The notes: a model not told the origin generated them from the sequence alone. DNA of 22,638 nt from Actinomycetes bacterium (GCA_023425615.1 JAFACJ010000205.1:1-22638); one strand, 5' to 3'. Positions 15,883 to 22,638 are shown, counted from the stretch's first letter. A program made the numbers and translations.

Positions 15883-17127
15883 GTGAGCGCTGAGGCTGAG
15901 CGGCAACTGCGGATCGCACTGCTTTCCTACCGGAGCAAACCCCACTGCGGCGGCCAGGGTGTCTACCTGCGGCACCTCAGCCGGGAACTGGTCGACCTGG
16001 GCCACCATGTGGAGATCTTCTCCGGCCAGCCCTACCCGGAGCTGGACCGCGACGAGATCGTCCTGACCAAGGTCCCCAGCCTCGACCTCTACAACGACGA
16101 CGACCCCTTCCGCACCCCCGCCCTGCACGAGTTCCGCGACTGGATCGACGTGCTGGAGTTCGCGCACATGCGGACCGGCGGGTTCCCCGAGCCCCTCACC
16201 TTCAGCCTGCGCGTGCTGCGGGAGCTGAAGAAGCGCCGCCGCGACTTCGACGTCGTCCACGACAACCAGGTCCTCGGCCTCGGCAACCTCGGCATCCCCC
16301 GGCTGCTGCCGATGGTCACCAGCATCCACCACCCCATCAGCCAGGACCGCAAGATCGAGATCGCCGCGGCCAAGGGCATCAAGCAGCACTTCGGCAAGCG
16401 CCGCTGGTACGGCTTCGTCCGGATGCAGGCGTTCGTCTCGGCCAGGATCGGCCGGATCCTCACCGTCTCCAGCTCCTCCAAGCGGGACATCGTCAAGGAC
16501 TTCAAGACCGGTCCCGAGCACATCCACATCCTGCCGCTGGGCGTCGACACCGCGATCTTCCACCCGCGCGGTGAGCGGGTGGCCGGCCGGATCGTGGCGA
16601 TGGCCAGCGCCGACTCCCCCCTCAAGGGCGTGGACGTGCTGCTGCGCGCGGTCGCCAAGATCGCCACCGAGCGCGACGTGCACCTGGTCGTGGTCAGCAA
16701 GCCGCGCAAGGACGGGCCCACCGAGAAGCTGGTGCGGGAACTGGCGCTGGGCGAGAAGGTGAAGTTCGTCTCCGGGATCTCCGACGAGGAGCTGGGCGAG
16801 CTGCTGGCCTCCGCCGAGATCGCCGTCGTGCCCTCCCGCTACGAGGGCTTCTCGCTGCCCGCCGTCGAGCACATGGCCTCGGGCACCCCGCTGGTGGCCA
16901 GCGCCGCCGGGGCGCTGCCCGAGGTCGTCGGCGACGCCGCCGCGCTGGTGCGGCCCGACGACGTCGAGGAACTCGCCGCCACGATCAAGCGGCTGCACGA
17001 CTCCCCCCAGGAGCGCGCGCGCCTCGGCGAGGCCGGCTACCAGCGCGTCCAGGAGCGCTACACCTGGAAGGCGGTCGCCCTGGCGACCGTCGCGCACTAC
17101 CGGGCGGCGATCAAGACCGCACGCTGA
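15883..17127 (+). CDS. GT4-family glycosyltransferase
   Basis: A 414-aa GT-B fold glycosyltransferase. The N-terminal acceptor domain has GGQGVYLRHLSRELVDLGH. The C-terminal donor domain has ILPLGVDTAIFHP, SPLKGVDVLLRA and the retaining-GT4 motif E-x7-E (Glu321 and Glu329 in EGFSLPAVE), followed by ASGTPLVASAAGALPEVVGD. GTG 15883 is preferred to GTG 15877 because AAGAGG is then 5 nt upstream. It heads a plus-strand group with a methyltransferase and a toroid-fold protein, so it probably builds or extends a lipid-linked or small-molecule glycan. Acceptor and donor unknown. A 132-nt gap with a strong hairpin separates it from the next gene. Confidence 0.88.
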   Translation: MSAEAERQLRIALLSYRSKPHCGGQGVYLRHLSRELVDLGHHVEIFSGQPYPELDRDEIVLTKVPSLDLYNDDDPFRTPALHEFRDWIDVLEFAHMRTGGFPEPLTFSLRVLRELKKRRRDFDVVHDNQVLGLGNLGIPRLLPMVTSIHHPISQDRKIEIAAAKGIKQHFGKRRWYGFVRMQAFVSARIGRILTVSSSSKRDIVKDFKTGPEHIHILPLGVDTAIFHPRGERVAGRIVAMASADSPLKGVDVLLRAVAKIATERDVHLVVVSKPRKDGPTEKLVRELALGEKVKFVSGISDEELGELLASAEIAVVPSRYEGFSLPAVEHMASGTPLVASAAGALPEVVGDAAALVRPDDVEELAATIKRLHDSPQERARLGEAGYQRVQERYTWKAVALATVAHYRAAIKTAR

Positions 17128-17130
17128 CCG

Positions 17131-17159
17131 CCGGGTCAGGGGCCGAGCCCCCGACCCGG
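17131..17159 (+). terminator. Hairpin after the GT4 gene
   Basis: CCGGGTC-A-GGGG (17131-17142) pairs with CCCC-C-GACCCGG (17149-17159) around a short loop, just after the GT4 stop. The 11-bp stem with one mismatch is strong but lacks a T-run; it may attenuate expression of the following genes. Confidence 0.5.
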
Positions 17160-17259
17160 CCGACCCCCGAGGAAGGTCGGGCGGTCCCGCCGCACCGCGG
17201 CTGGCCGATCCCGTCGCAACCGCGGCCTTCGTGCGGCCGCCTGTGGAAGGAGCCCCCCT

Positions 17260-17982
17260 CTGCTTACCGTCGACTTCCAGCGGTTCCCCGTCGCCGTGGG
17301 GGAACGTGTTCTCGACATGGGCTGCGGCGGCGGCCGGCACGCCTTCGAGCTGTACCGCCGCGGCGCCCGCGTCACCGCGCTCGACATGGACGCCGAGGAG
17401 CTGAAGAGCGTCCAGTCGATGTTCGGCGCCATGGAGCTGGAGGGCCAGGCGCCCGAGGGCTCCTCCGCCGAGACCGTCGTCGGCGACGCCCTCGCCCTGC
17501 CGTTCGAGGACGCGGTCTTCGACAAGATCATCGCCGCCGAGGTGATGGAGCACATCCCCCACGACACGCTCGCCATGAAGGAGCTGTTCCGGGTCCTCAA
17601 GCCCGGCGGCCAGGTCGCGGTGACCGTCCCCTCGTGGCTGCCCGAGCGGATCTGCTGGCTGCTGTCGGAGGACTACCACACCGCGCCCGGCGGCCACGTG
17701 CGCATCTACACGCGGGCCGAGCTGGAGGCCAAGCTCAAGTCGACCGGCTTCCGGATCGACGGGCACCACCACGCGCACGGCCTGCACTCGGCCTACTGGT
17801 GGATCAAGTGCGCGGTGGGCATCGACAACACCGACAACCCCCTGGTGAAGGGCTACCACCAGATCCTGGTCTGGGACATCATGAAGCGCCCGCTGGCGAC
17901 CCGCCTGGCCGAGGAACTGCTCAACCCGTTCATCGGCAAGAGCGTCGTCGTCTACCTCACCAAACCGTCCTATGCCGGCTGA
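17260..17982 (+). CDS. Class I SAM-dependent methyltransferase with probable CTG start
   Basis: A 240-aa methyltransferase. The SAM-binding motif I is VLDMGCGGGRH (17-27); an acidic ribose contact (LDMDAEEL) follows, then the post-I GDALALPF and motif II region VLKPGGQVAVTVP. No ATG, GTG or TTG in the right frame sits near the ribosome site. AAGGAG (17247-17252) is 7 nt before an in-frame CTG at 17260, giving MLTVDFQRFPVAVGERVLDMG, the N-terminus expected of this family. GTG 17296 would remove those 12 residues and has no ribosome site. The 3' end overlaps the next gene by 11 nt. It follows a GT4 gene and probably methylates the same product. Substrate unknown. Confidence 0.85.
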   Translation: MLTVDFQRFPVAVGERVLDMGCGGGRHAFELYRRGARVTALDMDAEELKSVQSMFGAMELEGQAPEGSSAETVVGDALALPFEDAVFDKIIAAEVMEHIPHDTLAMKELFRVLKPGGQVAVTVPSWLPERICWLLSEDYHTAPGGHVRIYTRAELEAKLKSTGFRIDGHHHAHGLHSAYWWIKCAVGIDNTDNPLVKGYHQILVWDIMKRPLATRLAEELLNPFIGKSVVVYLTKPSYAG

Positions 17983-19060
17983 ACCCGCCCTCTCCCCCGA
18001 ACAGCTCCGCGCCACCGCCCTGTCGATCGCCCGCCAGCAGTACCCCTCCGGGGCGATCCCCTGGTACGCGGCCTTCGACGGCTACCCCGCGGGGCACGTC
18101 GACGCCTGGAACCATGTCGAGGCGGCGATGGCGCTGACCGTCGCCGGGCTCACCGACCCGGCACGGCGCGCCTACACGTGGCTGCGCGACCAGCAGCGCC
18201 CGGACGGCTCCTGGCCCGCCAAGTGGGAGTCGGAGCAGGTGACCGAGACCGGCGGCGAGTCCAACCACGCCGCCTATCTCGCGGTCGGCATGTGGCACGA
18301 GCTCCTCGTCACCGGTGACGAGGAGTTCGTACGCGGGATGTGGCCCTGCGTGCGCCGCGCCATCGAGTACGTGCTGTCGCTGCAGACCACCCGCGGCGAC
18401 ATCAAGTGGATCAGGTACGAGGACGGCAGGATCGGCGAGGAGTCGCTCCTCACCGGCTGCTCCTCGATCTACCAGGCGCTGCGCTGCGCGGTGGCGCTCT
18501 CCGAGCGGTTCGGCGACCCCCAGCCCGACTGGGAGCTGGCCGCCGACCAGCTCGGCCATGTGATCGCCCACCACCCCGAGGCGTTCGCCGACAAGTCGCG
18601 CTGGTCCATGGACTGGTACTACCCGGTCCTGGGCGGCGCGGTGCGGGGCGAGCAGGCGGCGGCGCTCCTCGCCGCGCAGTGGGACACCTTCGTCGTCGCG
18701 GGGCTCGGCTGCCGCTGCGTGTCCGACCAGCCCTGGGTGACCGGCGCCGAGACCTGCGAGCTGGTCATGGCCCTGGACGCCGCGGGCGACCCGCGGGCCC
18801 GCGAGCTGTTCCGCGACGTGCAGTTCCTGCGGTACGAGGACGGCTCCTACTGGACCGGCTGGCAGTTCAAGGACCGGCGGCACTTCCCGGGGGACCGCTC
18901 CACCTACACCGCCGCCGCGGTGATCCTGGCCTCCGAGACGCTGGCCGACACCGGCCCCGCGGCGCGGATCTTCAAGGAGATCGCCGGACGGCCGCTGGGC
19001 CCCTCGGCCCCGTCGGACCCGACCGCCTGCGGCTGCGCGCAGGTACCGGTCCGCACCTGA
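17972..19060 (+). CDS. Toroid (alpha/alpha) protein with QW-type motif, often labelled prenyltransferase/squalene-oxidase repeat
   Basis: A 362-aa protein. It contains a terpene-cyclase-style QW motif (RAYTWLRDQQRPDGSW, 66-81), and WHELLVTGDEEF, IEYVLSLQ and related helices suggest a six-hairpin toroid. No DxDD (squalene-hopene cyclase) motif and no prenyl-donor aspartate motif is seen, so 'prenyltransferase' labels are misleading. A glycan-binding or glycan-cleaving toroid is equally consistent, especially beside a GT4. The C-terminus has a short Cys-rich tail (ACGCAQVPV). It starts within the methyltransferase gene (11-nt overlap) and is therefore translationally coupled to it. It ends at a strong terminator. 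Function not assigned. Confidence 0.8.
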   Translation: MPAEPALSPEQLRATALSIARQQYPSGAIPWYAAFDGYPAGHVDAWNHVEAAMALTVAGLTDPARRAYTWLRDQQRPDGSWPAKWESEQVTETGGESNHAAYLAVGMWHELLVTGDEEFVRGMWPCVRRAIEYVLSLQTTRGDIKWIRYEDGRIGEESLLTGCSSIYQALRCAVALSERFGDPQPDWELAADQLGHVIAHHPEAFADKSRWSMDWYYPVLGGAVRGEQAAALLAAQWDTFVVAGLGCRCVSDQPWVTGAETCELVMALDAAGDPRARELFRDVQFLRYEDGSYWTGWQFKDRRHFPGDRSTYTAAAVILASETLADTGPAARIFKEIAGRPLGPSAPSDPTACGCAQVPVRT

Positions 19061-19080
19061 CCCCCTCGGATACCCCGAGC

Positions 19081-19125
19081 CGCAGAACGCCCCGGAATCG
19101 CCCTTCTGGGGCGTTCTGCGTTTTT
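19081..19125. terminator. Strong intrinsic terminator between convergent genes
   Basis: A perfect 13-bp stem, CGCAGAACGCCCC (19081-19093) with its exact complement (19108-19120), encloses a 14-nt loop and is followed by TTTTT. It serves the plus-strand operon. On the minus strand it begins right after the methyltransferase stop but lacks a U-run there. Confidence 0.92.
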
Positions 19126-19791
19126 CTAGACGGAGGCGAGGGGGTCGGCCGCGGAGATCCGCTCCAGGACGCGCAGGGAGCCCTCCACGCGACGCTCCTC
19201 GAACGCGCCGGAGGCCAGGGCGCGGAGGTAGACGTTGTAGGGCGCCTGGCCGCCGTCCGCCGGGTCGGGGAAGACGTCGTGGATGGCCAGCGCGCCGCCG
19301 ACCTTCACCTTGGGCGCCCAGTTGGCGTAGTCGGCCTGGGCGAAGTGCTCGCTGTGGCCGCCGTCGATGAACAGCAGGCCGAGCCCGGTGCCCCACAGCC
19401 GGGAGACGGTGTCGGAGGTGCCGATGACGGCGACCACGACGTCCTCCAGGCCGGCCCGCTCGATGTTCCTGCGGAAGACGGGGAGGGTGTCCATACGGCC
19501 GGTGGCGGGGTCGACCAGTGACGGGTCGTGGTGCTCCCAGCCCGCCTGGTTCTCCTCCGAGCCGTGGTGGTGGTCGACGGTCACCAGGACGGTGCCCGCC
19601 TCGCGGGCGGCGGCGCCGAAGTAGATGGCGGACTTCCCGCAGTAGGTGCCCACCTCCAGCAGCGGCCCGACCCTGCCGTAGGCCAGGGCGGTCTCGTACA
19701 GGGCAAGGCCCTCGGCCGGGGGCATGAAGCCCTTGGCGGCCTCCGCCGCGCGGAGCAGGTCCACGGGCATGGCGGGCAGCGTTTCGCTCAT
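19126..19791 (-). CDS. Class I methyltransferase (Methyltransf_24-like)
   Basis: A 221-aa SAM-dependent methyltransferase. It has motif I LLEVGTYCGKSAIYFG (44-59), an acidic VTVDHHHGSEENQ loop, LLFIDGGHSEHF (139-150, Asp143) and LAIHDVFPDP (168-177). The DGGHS and HD pairs are typical of metal-assisted methyltransferases of the TylF/Methyltransf_24 type. ATG 19791 gives the family's usual length, with GGAGG about 10 nt upstream. It is convergent with the GT4 operon and divergent from the ferredoxin, with a KstR-like site in the divergent gap, so it may fall under KstR control as well. Substrate unknown; a sugar or small-molecule hydroxyl is likely given the nearby glycosyltransferase. Confidence 0.83.
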   Translation of the reverse strand: MSETLPAMPVDLLRAAEAAKGFMPPAEGLALYETALAYGRVGPLLEVGTYCGKSAIYFGAAAREAGTVLVTVDHHHGSEENQAGWEHHDPSLVDPATGRMDTLPVFRRNIERAGLEDVVVAVIGTSDTVSRLWGTGLGLLFIDGGHSEHFAQADYANWAPKVKVGGALAIHDVFPDPADGGQAPYNVYLRALASGAFEERRVEGSLRVLERISAADPLASV

Positions 19792-19855
19792 CTCGTTCGA
19801 ACCTCCGCCGCGCACTGTACCGGTAGGCGGTGCGGCGGCCTCCCGCGAGGGCTGA

Positions 19856-19869
19856 TAGAACGTGTTCCA
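19856..19869. promoter_or_regulatory. KstR operator between methyltransferase and ferredoxin
   Basis: TAGAACGTGTTCCA matches TnnAACnnGTTnnA at all fixed positions and is close to the strongest mycobacterial sites. It lies 65 nt upstream of the methyltransferase start and 103 nt upstream of the ferredoxin start. Confidence 0.82.
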
Positions 19870-19896
19870 CTCCGATCGGGCGTGCCACGGAGCAAA

Positions 19897-19911
19897 CCGA
19901 ATAAGATTCGG
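19897..19911. repeat. 15-nt palindrome in the ferredoxin promoter
   Basis: CCGAAT-AAG-ATTCGG has perfect 6-bp arms and sits 61-75 nt before the ferredoxin start. It overlaps a possible -10 box (TAAGAT, 19902-19907). It could be an operator for a second regulator; no known consensus is recognised. Confidence 0.4.
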
Positions 19912-19971
19912 CAGGTGGGAGGCCGACCGGTGACCCGGACGCCTCCGCGAACCCGCGTGAAAGGAATCCGC

Positions 19972-20163
19972 ATGAAGGTGAACGTCGACTACCTGGTCTG
20001 CGAGGCCAACGGCGTCTGCGTCGGGCTCGCACCCGACGTCTTCGACCTTGACGACGAGGACAACCTCCACGTGCTGCAGGAAGACGTGCCCGCCGACCAG
20101 CTGGACAAGGTCCGCCACGCCGTGCGCTCCTGCCCCAAGGCCGCCCTCAGCCTCAGCGAGTGA
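19972..20163 (+). CDS. fdxD: 3Fe-4S ferredoxin, FdxD-like
   Basis: A 63-aa ferredoxin with cluster cysteines Cys10, Cys16 and Cys54 (CEANGVC ... SCPKAAL) and Asn13 in place of the fourth cysteine, the pattern of single 3Fe-4S P450 ferredoxins. The frame VDYLVCEANGVCVGLAPDVF then DLDDED matches M. tuberculosis FdxD (Rv3503c, CEGNAVCLGIAPDIFDLDDED), a KstR-regulon gene. ATG 19972 follows AAAGGA. It is the likely electron donor to the steroid P450 at 14462 and perhaps to the other two P450s. A perfect KstR-like site upstream supports steroid-induced expression. No ferredoxin reductase gene is in the window. Confidence 0.92.
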   Translation: MKVNVDYLVCEANGVCVGLAPDVFDLDDEDNLHVLQEDVPADQLDKVRHAVRSCPKAALSLSE

Positions 20164-20179
20164 CGGCACGGTGACCAGC

Positions 20180-20204
20180 GCCCCCGGCCCGGCCGGCCGG
20201 GGGC
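20180..20204. terminator. GC hairpin between convergent ferredoxin and crotonase genes
   Basis: GCCCCCGGCC and GGCCGGGGGC form a perfect 10-bp stem with a 5-nt loop, 16 nt after the ferredoxin stop and 16 nt before the opposing stop. It is symmetric and could end both transcripts; no clear U-run. Confidence 0.65.
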
Positions 20205-20220
20205 ACTCCCGCCCGCCGGC

Positions 20221-21009
20221 TCACTGGTTGCGGAACTTCGGCTCCCGCTTCTCCAGGGTCGCCGCCATGCCCTCCCTGAGGTCCTCGGTGAGGAAGGCCA
20301 TGGTCTGGGTGCGGTTCTCGGCCGCCAGATGGGTGCGCAGCCCCGGCGCGTCCAGCGCCAGGTTGAGCAGTTCCTTGGTGTGCCGCAGCCCGAACGGCGA
20401 ACGCGTCAGCAACTCCTCCGCCAGGGCGTGCGCGCCGGCCAGGTCGTCCTCGACGACCTCGGTGACCAGACCCAGCCCCAGGGCGCGTTCGGCGTCTACC
20501 GACTGGGCGCGGTAGAAGATCTCCCCGGCCCGCGCGGTGCCGATCAGCCGCGGCAGCATCCACGACAGACCCAGGTCACCGGCCGAGAAGCCCAGCTTGA
20601 GGAAGGGCGCCACGAACCTGGCGGTCGGCGAGGCCACCCGCAGATCGCAGGCCAGCGCCATGGAGAAGGCCATGCCCACCACCGGCCCGTGCAGCGCGGC
20701 GACCACCGGCTGCGGGATCTCCCGCAGGCCCAGCACCAGTTCGCCGGCCCTGACCATACTGCGGTAGATCCGCTGGACCCTTCCCTCGGCGGACGACTCG
20801 GCCTCCTCGCCGTCGCCCTGGATGTCCATCCCCGCGCAGAACGCACGGCCCGCGCCGGTCAGGATGACGACCCTGGTCTCCAGGTCCTCCTTGAGCTCGG
20901 CGAAGATGCCGAGCAGGGTCTTCACGTCGGCGACGGTGATGGCGTTGAGGCGCTCGGGACGGGACAGGGTGATCACCGCCACCCCGTCCCTCCTGTCGAA
21001 CTCGACCAC
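20221..21009 (-). CDS. Crotonase-fold enoyl-CoA hydratase/isomerase family protein
   Basis: A 262-aa crotonase. The first oxyanion-hole loop is GRAFCAGMDIQG (54-65) and the second is HGPVVGMAFSMALACD (107-122). The two hydratase glutamates are not visible: the first position aligns with Ser116 (GMAFSMALACD against GGGFELALACD) and the second with Phe136 (PF instead of PE). Asp145 (GFSAGDLGLSWMLPR) is the remaining acidic candidate, as in isomerase-type or dehalogenase-type relatives. The GTG start at 21009 lies 2 nt after the upstream SDR stop; an AGGAGG inside the coding sequence could drive a shorter GTG start, but that would remove the first beta strand. It forms an operon with the SDR. 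Steroid or fatty-acid ring/side-chain role from context. Confidence 0.87.
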   Translation of the reverse strand: MVEFDRRDGVAVITLSRPERLNAITVADVKTLLGIFAELKEDLETRVVILTGAGRAFCAGMDIQGDGEEAESSAEGRVQRIYRSMVRAGELVLGLREIPQPVVAALHGPVVGMAFSMALACDLRVASPTARFVAPFLKLGFSAGDLGLSWMLPRLIGTARAGEIFYRAQSVDAERALGLGLVTEVVEDDLAGAHALAEELLTRSPFGLRHTKELLNLALDAPGLRTHLAAENRTQTMAFLTEDLREGMAATLEKREPKFRNQ

Positions 21010-21011
21010 GG

Positions 21012-21911
21012 CTACTGCAGCGCCTCGAAGGTGGCCTTGGTCTGCTCGGCGATGTTCGGGTACACCGCGAGCGGCTCCTGCTGGGCGATCAGCTGCCAGT
21101 TGTCGCGGATGTCCTCGACGGACAGCCCGTCGGTCTTGGTGAAGCCGGGGCCCTCGCCCACGAAGATCTTGGCGATCCTGCCGCCGCCGACGGTGAAGAC
21201 CTGGCCGCTCTCGGGCACGCTCTCGTGCGCCAGGTAGACCACCAGCGGGGTGACCTGCTCCACGCCCAGCTTCTCGGCGAACGCCTCGGGGAAGAGGTCG
21301 GAGGTCATCCGGGTGTAGGCGACGGGGGCGATCACATTGGCCTTGACGCCCTTCTTGGCGCCCTCGGCCGCCAGCGTCTTGGTGAAGCCGACCAGGCCCA
21401 TCTTGGCGGTGGAGTAGTTGGCCTGCCCGAAGTTGCCGAACAGGCCGGCCGGGGAGGAGGTGTTGACGACACGGCCCGCGCCCGCCTCGACCAGGTGCGG
21501 CCAGGCGGCCTTGGTGACCAGGAACGCGCCGCGCAGGTGGACGGCGATGACCGCGTCCCACTCGGCGACCGTCATGTTCTTGAAGGACTTGTCGCGCAGG
21601 ATGCCCGCGTTGTTGATGAGGATGTCGACCCTGCCGAAGGCGTCGATCGCGGTCTGGACGATCGAGGCTGCGCCCTCCTCTGTGGCGACGTTCCCGCCGT
21701 TGGCCACCGCCTCGCCGCCGTTCTTGACGATCTCCTCCACCACGTCCTGCGCGGGACCCGTCGAGGAGCCGCCGCCGTGCCGGTCGCCGCCGAGGTCGTT
21801 CACCACGACCTTGGCGCCCCGCGCGGCGAGCTCCAGCGCGTGCTGGCGGCCCAGGCCGTGCCCGGCACCGGTGATGATGGCGACCTTGCCGTCGTACCGC
21901 AGTTCAGTCAT
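21012..21911 (-). CDS. SDR, MFE-2-type (3R)-hydroxyacyl-CoA dehydrogenase-like
   Basis: A 299-aa SDR with TGAGHGLG (14-21), NNAG (100-103), NTSSPAGLFGNFGQANYSTAK with Tyr166 and Lys170, and an acidic NDLGG dinucleotide loop (38-42). GILRDKSFKNMTVAEWDAVIAVHL and GLFGNFGQANYSTAKMGLVG are hallmarks of the dehydrogenase domain of type-2 multifunctional enzyme (HSD17B4) and resemble M. tuberculosis Rv3548c and Rv3502c (Hsd4A), both in cholesterol clusters. ATG 21911 follows a palindromic operator 56-76 nt upstream. The stop is 2 nt before the crotonase start, so the two are coupled; together they could provide hydration/dehydrogenation steps of side-chain beta-oxidation. Confidence 0.9.
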   Translation of the reverse strand: MTELRYDGKVAIITGAGHGLGRQHALELAARGAKVVVNDLGGDRHGGGSSTGPAQDVVEEIVKNGGEAVANGGNVATEEGAASIVQTAIDAFGRVDILINNAGILRDKSFKNMTVAEWDAVIAVHLRGAFLVTKAAWPHLVEAGAGRVVNTSSPAGLFGNFGQANYSTAKMGLVGFTKTLAAEGAKKGVKANVIAPVAYTRMTSDLFPEAFAEKLGVEQVTPLVVYLAHESVPESGQVFTVGGGRIAKIFVGEGPGFTKTDGLSVEDIRDNWQLIAQQEPLAVYPNIAEQTKATFEALQ

Positions 21912-21942
21912 GTGCGCTCCTGATGTCGAGCCGGTGAGCCGA

Positions 21943-22206
21943 TCAAGTCCTCTGTGGCCTAGCTAACCATTGAGGAATACTCATTGGTAGCAGCAAACCG
22001 AATCCGGCTCTAGTGCGACCCCCGCCCTGCGCCCGACCGGGGGATCCCGACGGCGACGGGCACGGGGATCTCGACACGGTAACGATCCTTCCCCCGAATG
22101 TGACATAAGGCTGCGGGATCGTCGCGGCCTTGAAGGTGTCCGCCGTCCGGCCCCCTGTCCCCGCAAGAAGTCCCGTTACGGGCGCTTTAACCTGTTTTTT
22201 CGCCAT
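21943..22206 (-). CDS. Possible small hypothetical protein in the SDR-kgd intergenic region
   Basis: An 87-codon frame from ATG 22206 has GGAG 6 nt upstream and begins MAKKQVKAPVTGLLAGTG. Third-position GC is uneven (AAA, CTT, GTA codons mixed with GC-rich ones), and its 3' part runs through the palindromic operator of the SDR gene, arguing against coding. No homologue recognised. Listed only because it is the one plausible gene in a 438-nt gap. Confidence 0.2.
   Translation of the reverse strand: MAKKQVKAPVTGLLAGTGGRTADTFKAATIPQPYVTFGGRIVTVSRSPCPSPSGSPGRAQGGGRTRAGFGLLLPMSIPQWLARPQRT
21962..21991. promoter_or_regulatory. Long imperfect palindrome upstream of the SDR-crotonase operon
   Basis: CCATTGAG (21967-21974) and CTCATTGG (21980-21987) are inverted arms with one mismatch around GAATA. 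The flanks GCTAA and GGTAGC extend the symmetry with one indel. It lies 56-76 nt upstream of the SDR start. It does not match the KstR or KstR2 consensus; a TetR- or GntR-type regulator is likely. The rest of 21912-22349 shows no confident gene. Confidence 0.55.
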
Positions 22207-22349
22207 CTTTGCTCCGTCGTACCCTCCTCTCCCGCCGCGTCCGCGTTTCCACAGGTGAGAGGAACGACGCCGCACACGCTCCCCGAGGCGAGTAGCCTTA
22301 TGAACGTTTAGAACCCACCTGCGAGCTGCGGAAGAGGGCGATCTCCGCC

Positions 22350-22638
22350 GTGTCGAGCGAGTCGCACACCCCTGCCGATCTAACGGATTTCGGCGCCAAC
22401 GAGTGGTTGGTCGATGAGCTCTACCAGAAGTACTTGGAAGACCCTGAGACGGTTGACAAGGCCTGGTGGAGCTTCTTCGCGGACTATCAGCCGGGCTCCA
22501 AGCCCACACACAACGGCGCCACCTCCACGGCGCCTTCCCCGACCCCTGCCTCCACGGCCCCCGCCCCCGCGGCGCCGGCCGCGCCCAAGGCCGCACCTAA
22601 GGCGGCGGCTCCCGCCCCCGCGCCGGCCGCCCCCAGGG
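22350..22638 (+). CDS. kgd: 2-oxoglutarate decarboxylase/dehydrogenase Kgd, N-terminus (cut by window)
   Basis: Multifunctional E1/E2-type TCA enzyme of actinobacteria; only the first 96 codons are present. The N-terminal helix FGANEWLVDELYQKYLEDPE followed by DKAWWSFFADYQPG is the E1o N-terminal segment of Kgd. It leads into the Ala/Pro-rich linker (STAPAPAAPAAPKAAPKAAAP) that precedes the succinyltransferase-like domain. GTG 22350 gives MSSESHTPADLTDFGANEW; there is only a loose purine-rich box (GAAGAGGG) 11 nt upstream. The gene is divergent from the SDR operon and likely housekeeping, outside the steroid regulon. Confidence 0.95.
   Translation, partial: MSSESHTPADLTDFGANEWLVDELYQKYLEDPETVDKAWWSFFADYQPGSKPTHNGATSTAPSPTPASTAPAPAAPAAPKAAPKAAAPAPAPAAPR

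Noticed and set aside
15853..18015. 720-codon minus-strand frame opposite the GT4 and methyltransferase genes
   Set aside because: Low-complexity Val/Gly/Leu/Asp sequence without motifs, antisense to genes with clear catalytic motifs and ribosome sites.
17957..20032. 691-codon minus-strand frame
   Set aside because: Runs antisense through the toroid gene and out of frame through the methyltransferase at 19126-19791; no family resemblance.
22167..22198. Possible terminator (CCCG-TTA-CGGG followed by a T-run)
   Set aside because: Stem is only 4 bp and the T-run is 14 nt away with no plus-strand gene upstream to terminate.
22300..22320. GAAC-containing stretch before kgd as a KstR site
   Set aside because: The two GAAC units (GAACGTTTAGAAC) are direct, not inverted, repeats and do not fit the consensus.

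Overview
The window is high-GC actinobacterial DNA. It has strong G/C third-position bias, GTG starts, ATGA/GTGA stop-start overlaps, a DUF397 protein and the 5' end of a mycobacterial-type kgd gene. The combination of DUF397 with a KstR-type steroid regulon suggests Streptosporangiales or a related filamentous actinomycete. That placement is inference; no rRNA is present.

Left (1-4231) is a steroid side-chain catabolism block. It holds a fused two-domain acyl-CoA dehydrogenase (3' truncated by the window edge), a FadD17-type acyl-CoA ligase overlapping it by ATGA, and the divergent TetR regulator KstR followed by a small DUF397 gene. The divergent promoter holds a KstR-like operator. Middle (4195-10947) is a different unit. 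Five tightly packed minus-strand genes encode an OleA-like thiolase-fold synthase, a GT2 glycosyltransferase, a cytochrome P450, an OleC-like AMP ligase and an OleD-like reductase. A second P450 of the same 386-aa architecture is transcribed divergently. No OleB decarboxylase is seen, so a beta-lactone-type product (nocardiolactone logic) is the most attractive hypothesis.

From 10990 the steroid theme returns: fadA5 thiolase behind perfect KstR-like sites, an MBL-fold hydrolase, an SDR with a structured leader, and a CYP125/142-like P450. At 15883-19791 there is an uncharacterised glycosyltransferase - methyltransferase - QW-repeat toroid protein operon, closed by a strong terminator and facing a further methyltransferase. 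The first methyltransferase appears to use a CTG start codon. From 19856 a perfect KstR-like site precedes an FdxD-type 3Fe-4S ferredoxin. It converges on an SDR plus crotonase-fold operon that has its own palindromic operator. The right edge is the N-terminus of 2-oxoglutarate decarboxylase (kgd).

Working model: KstR co-ordinates ligase, dehydrogenase, thiolase and ferredoxin for side-chain beta-oxidation and P450 electron supply. The inserted Ole-like cluster draws on acyl-CoA to make a tailored, possibly glycosylated, secondary lipid.
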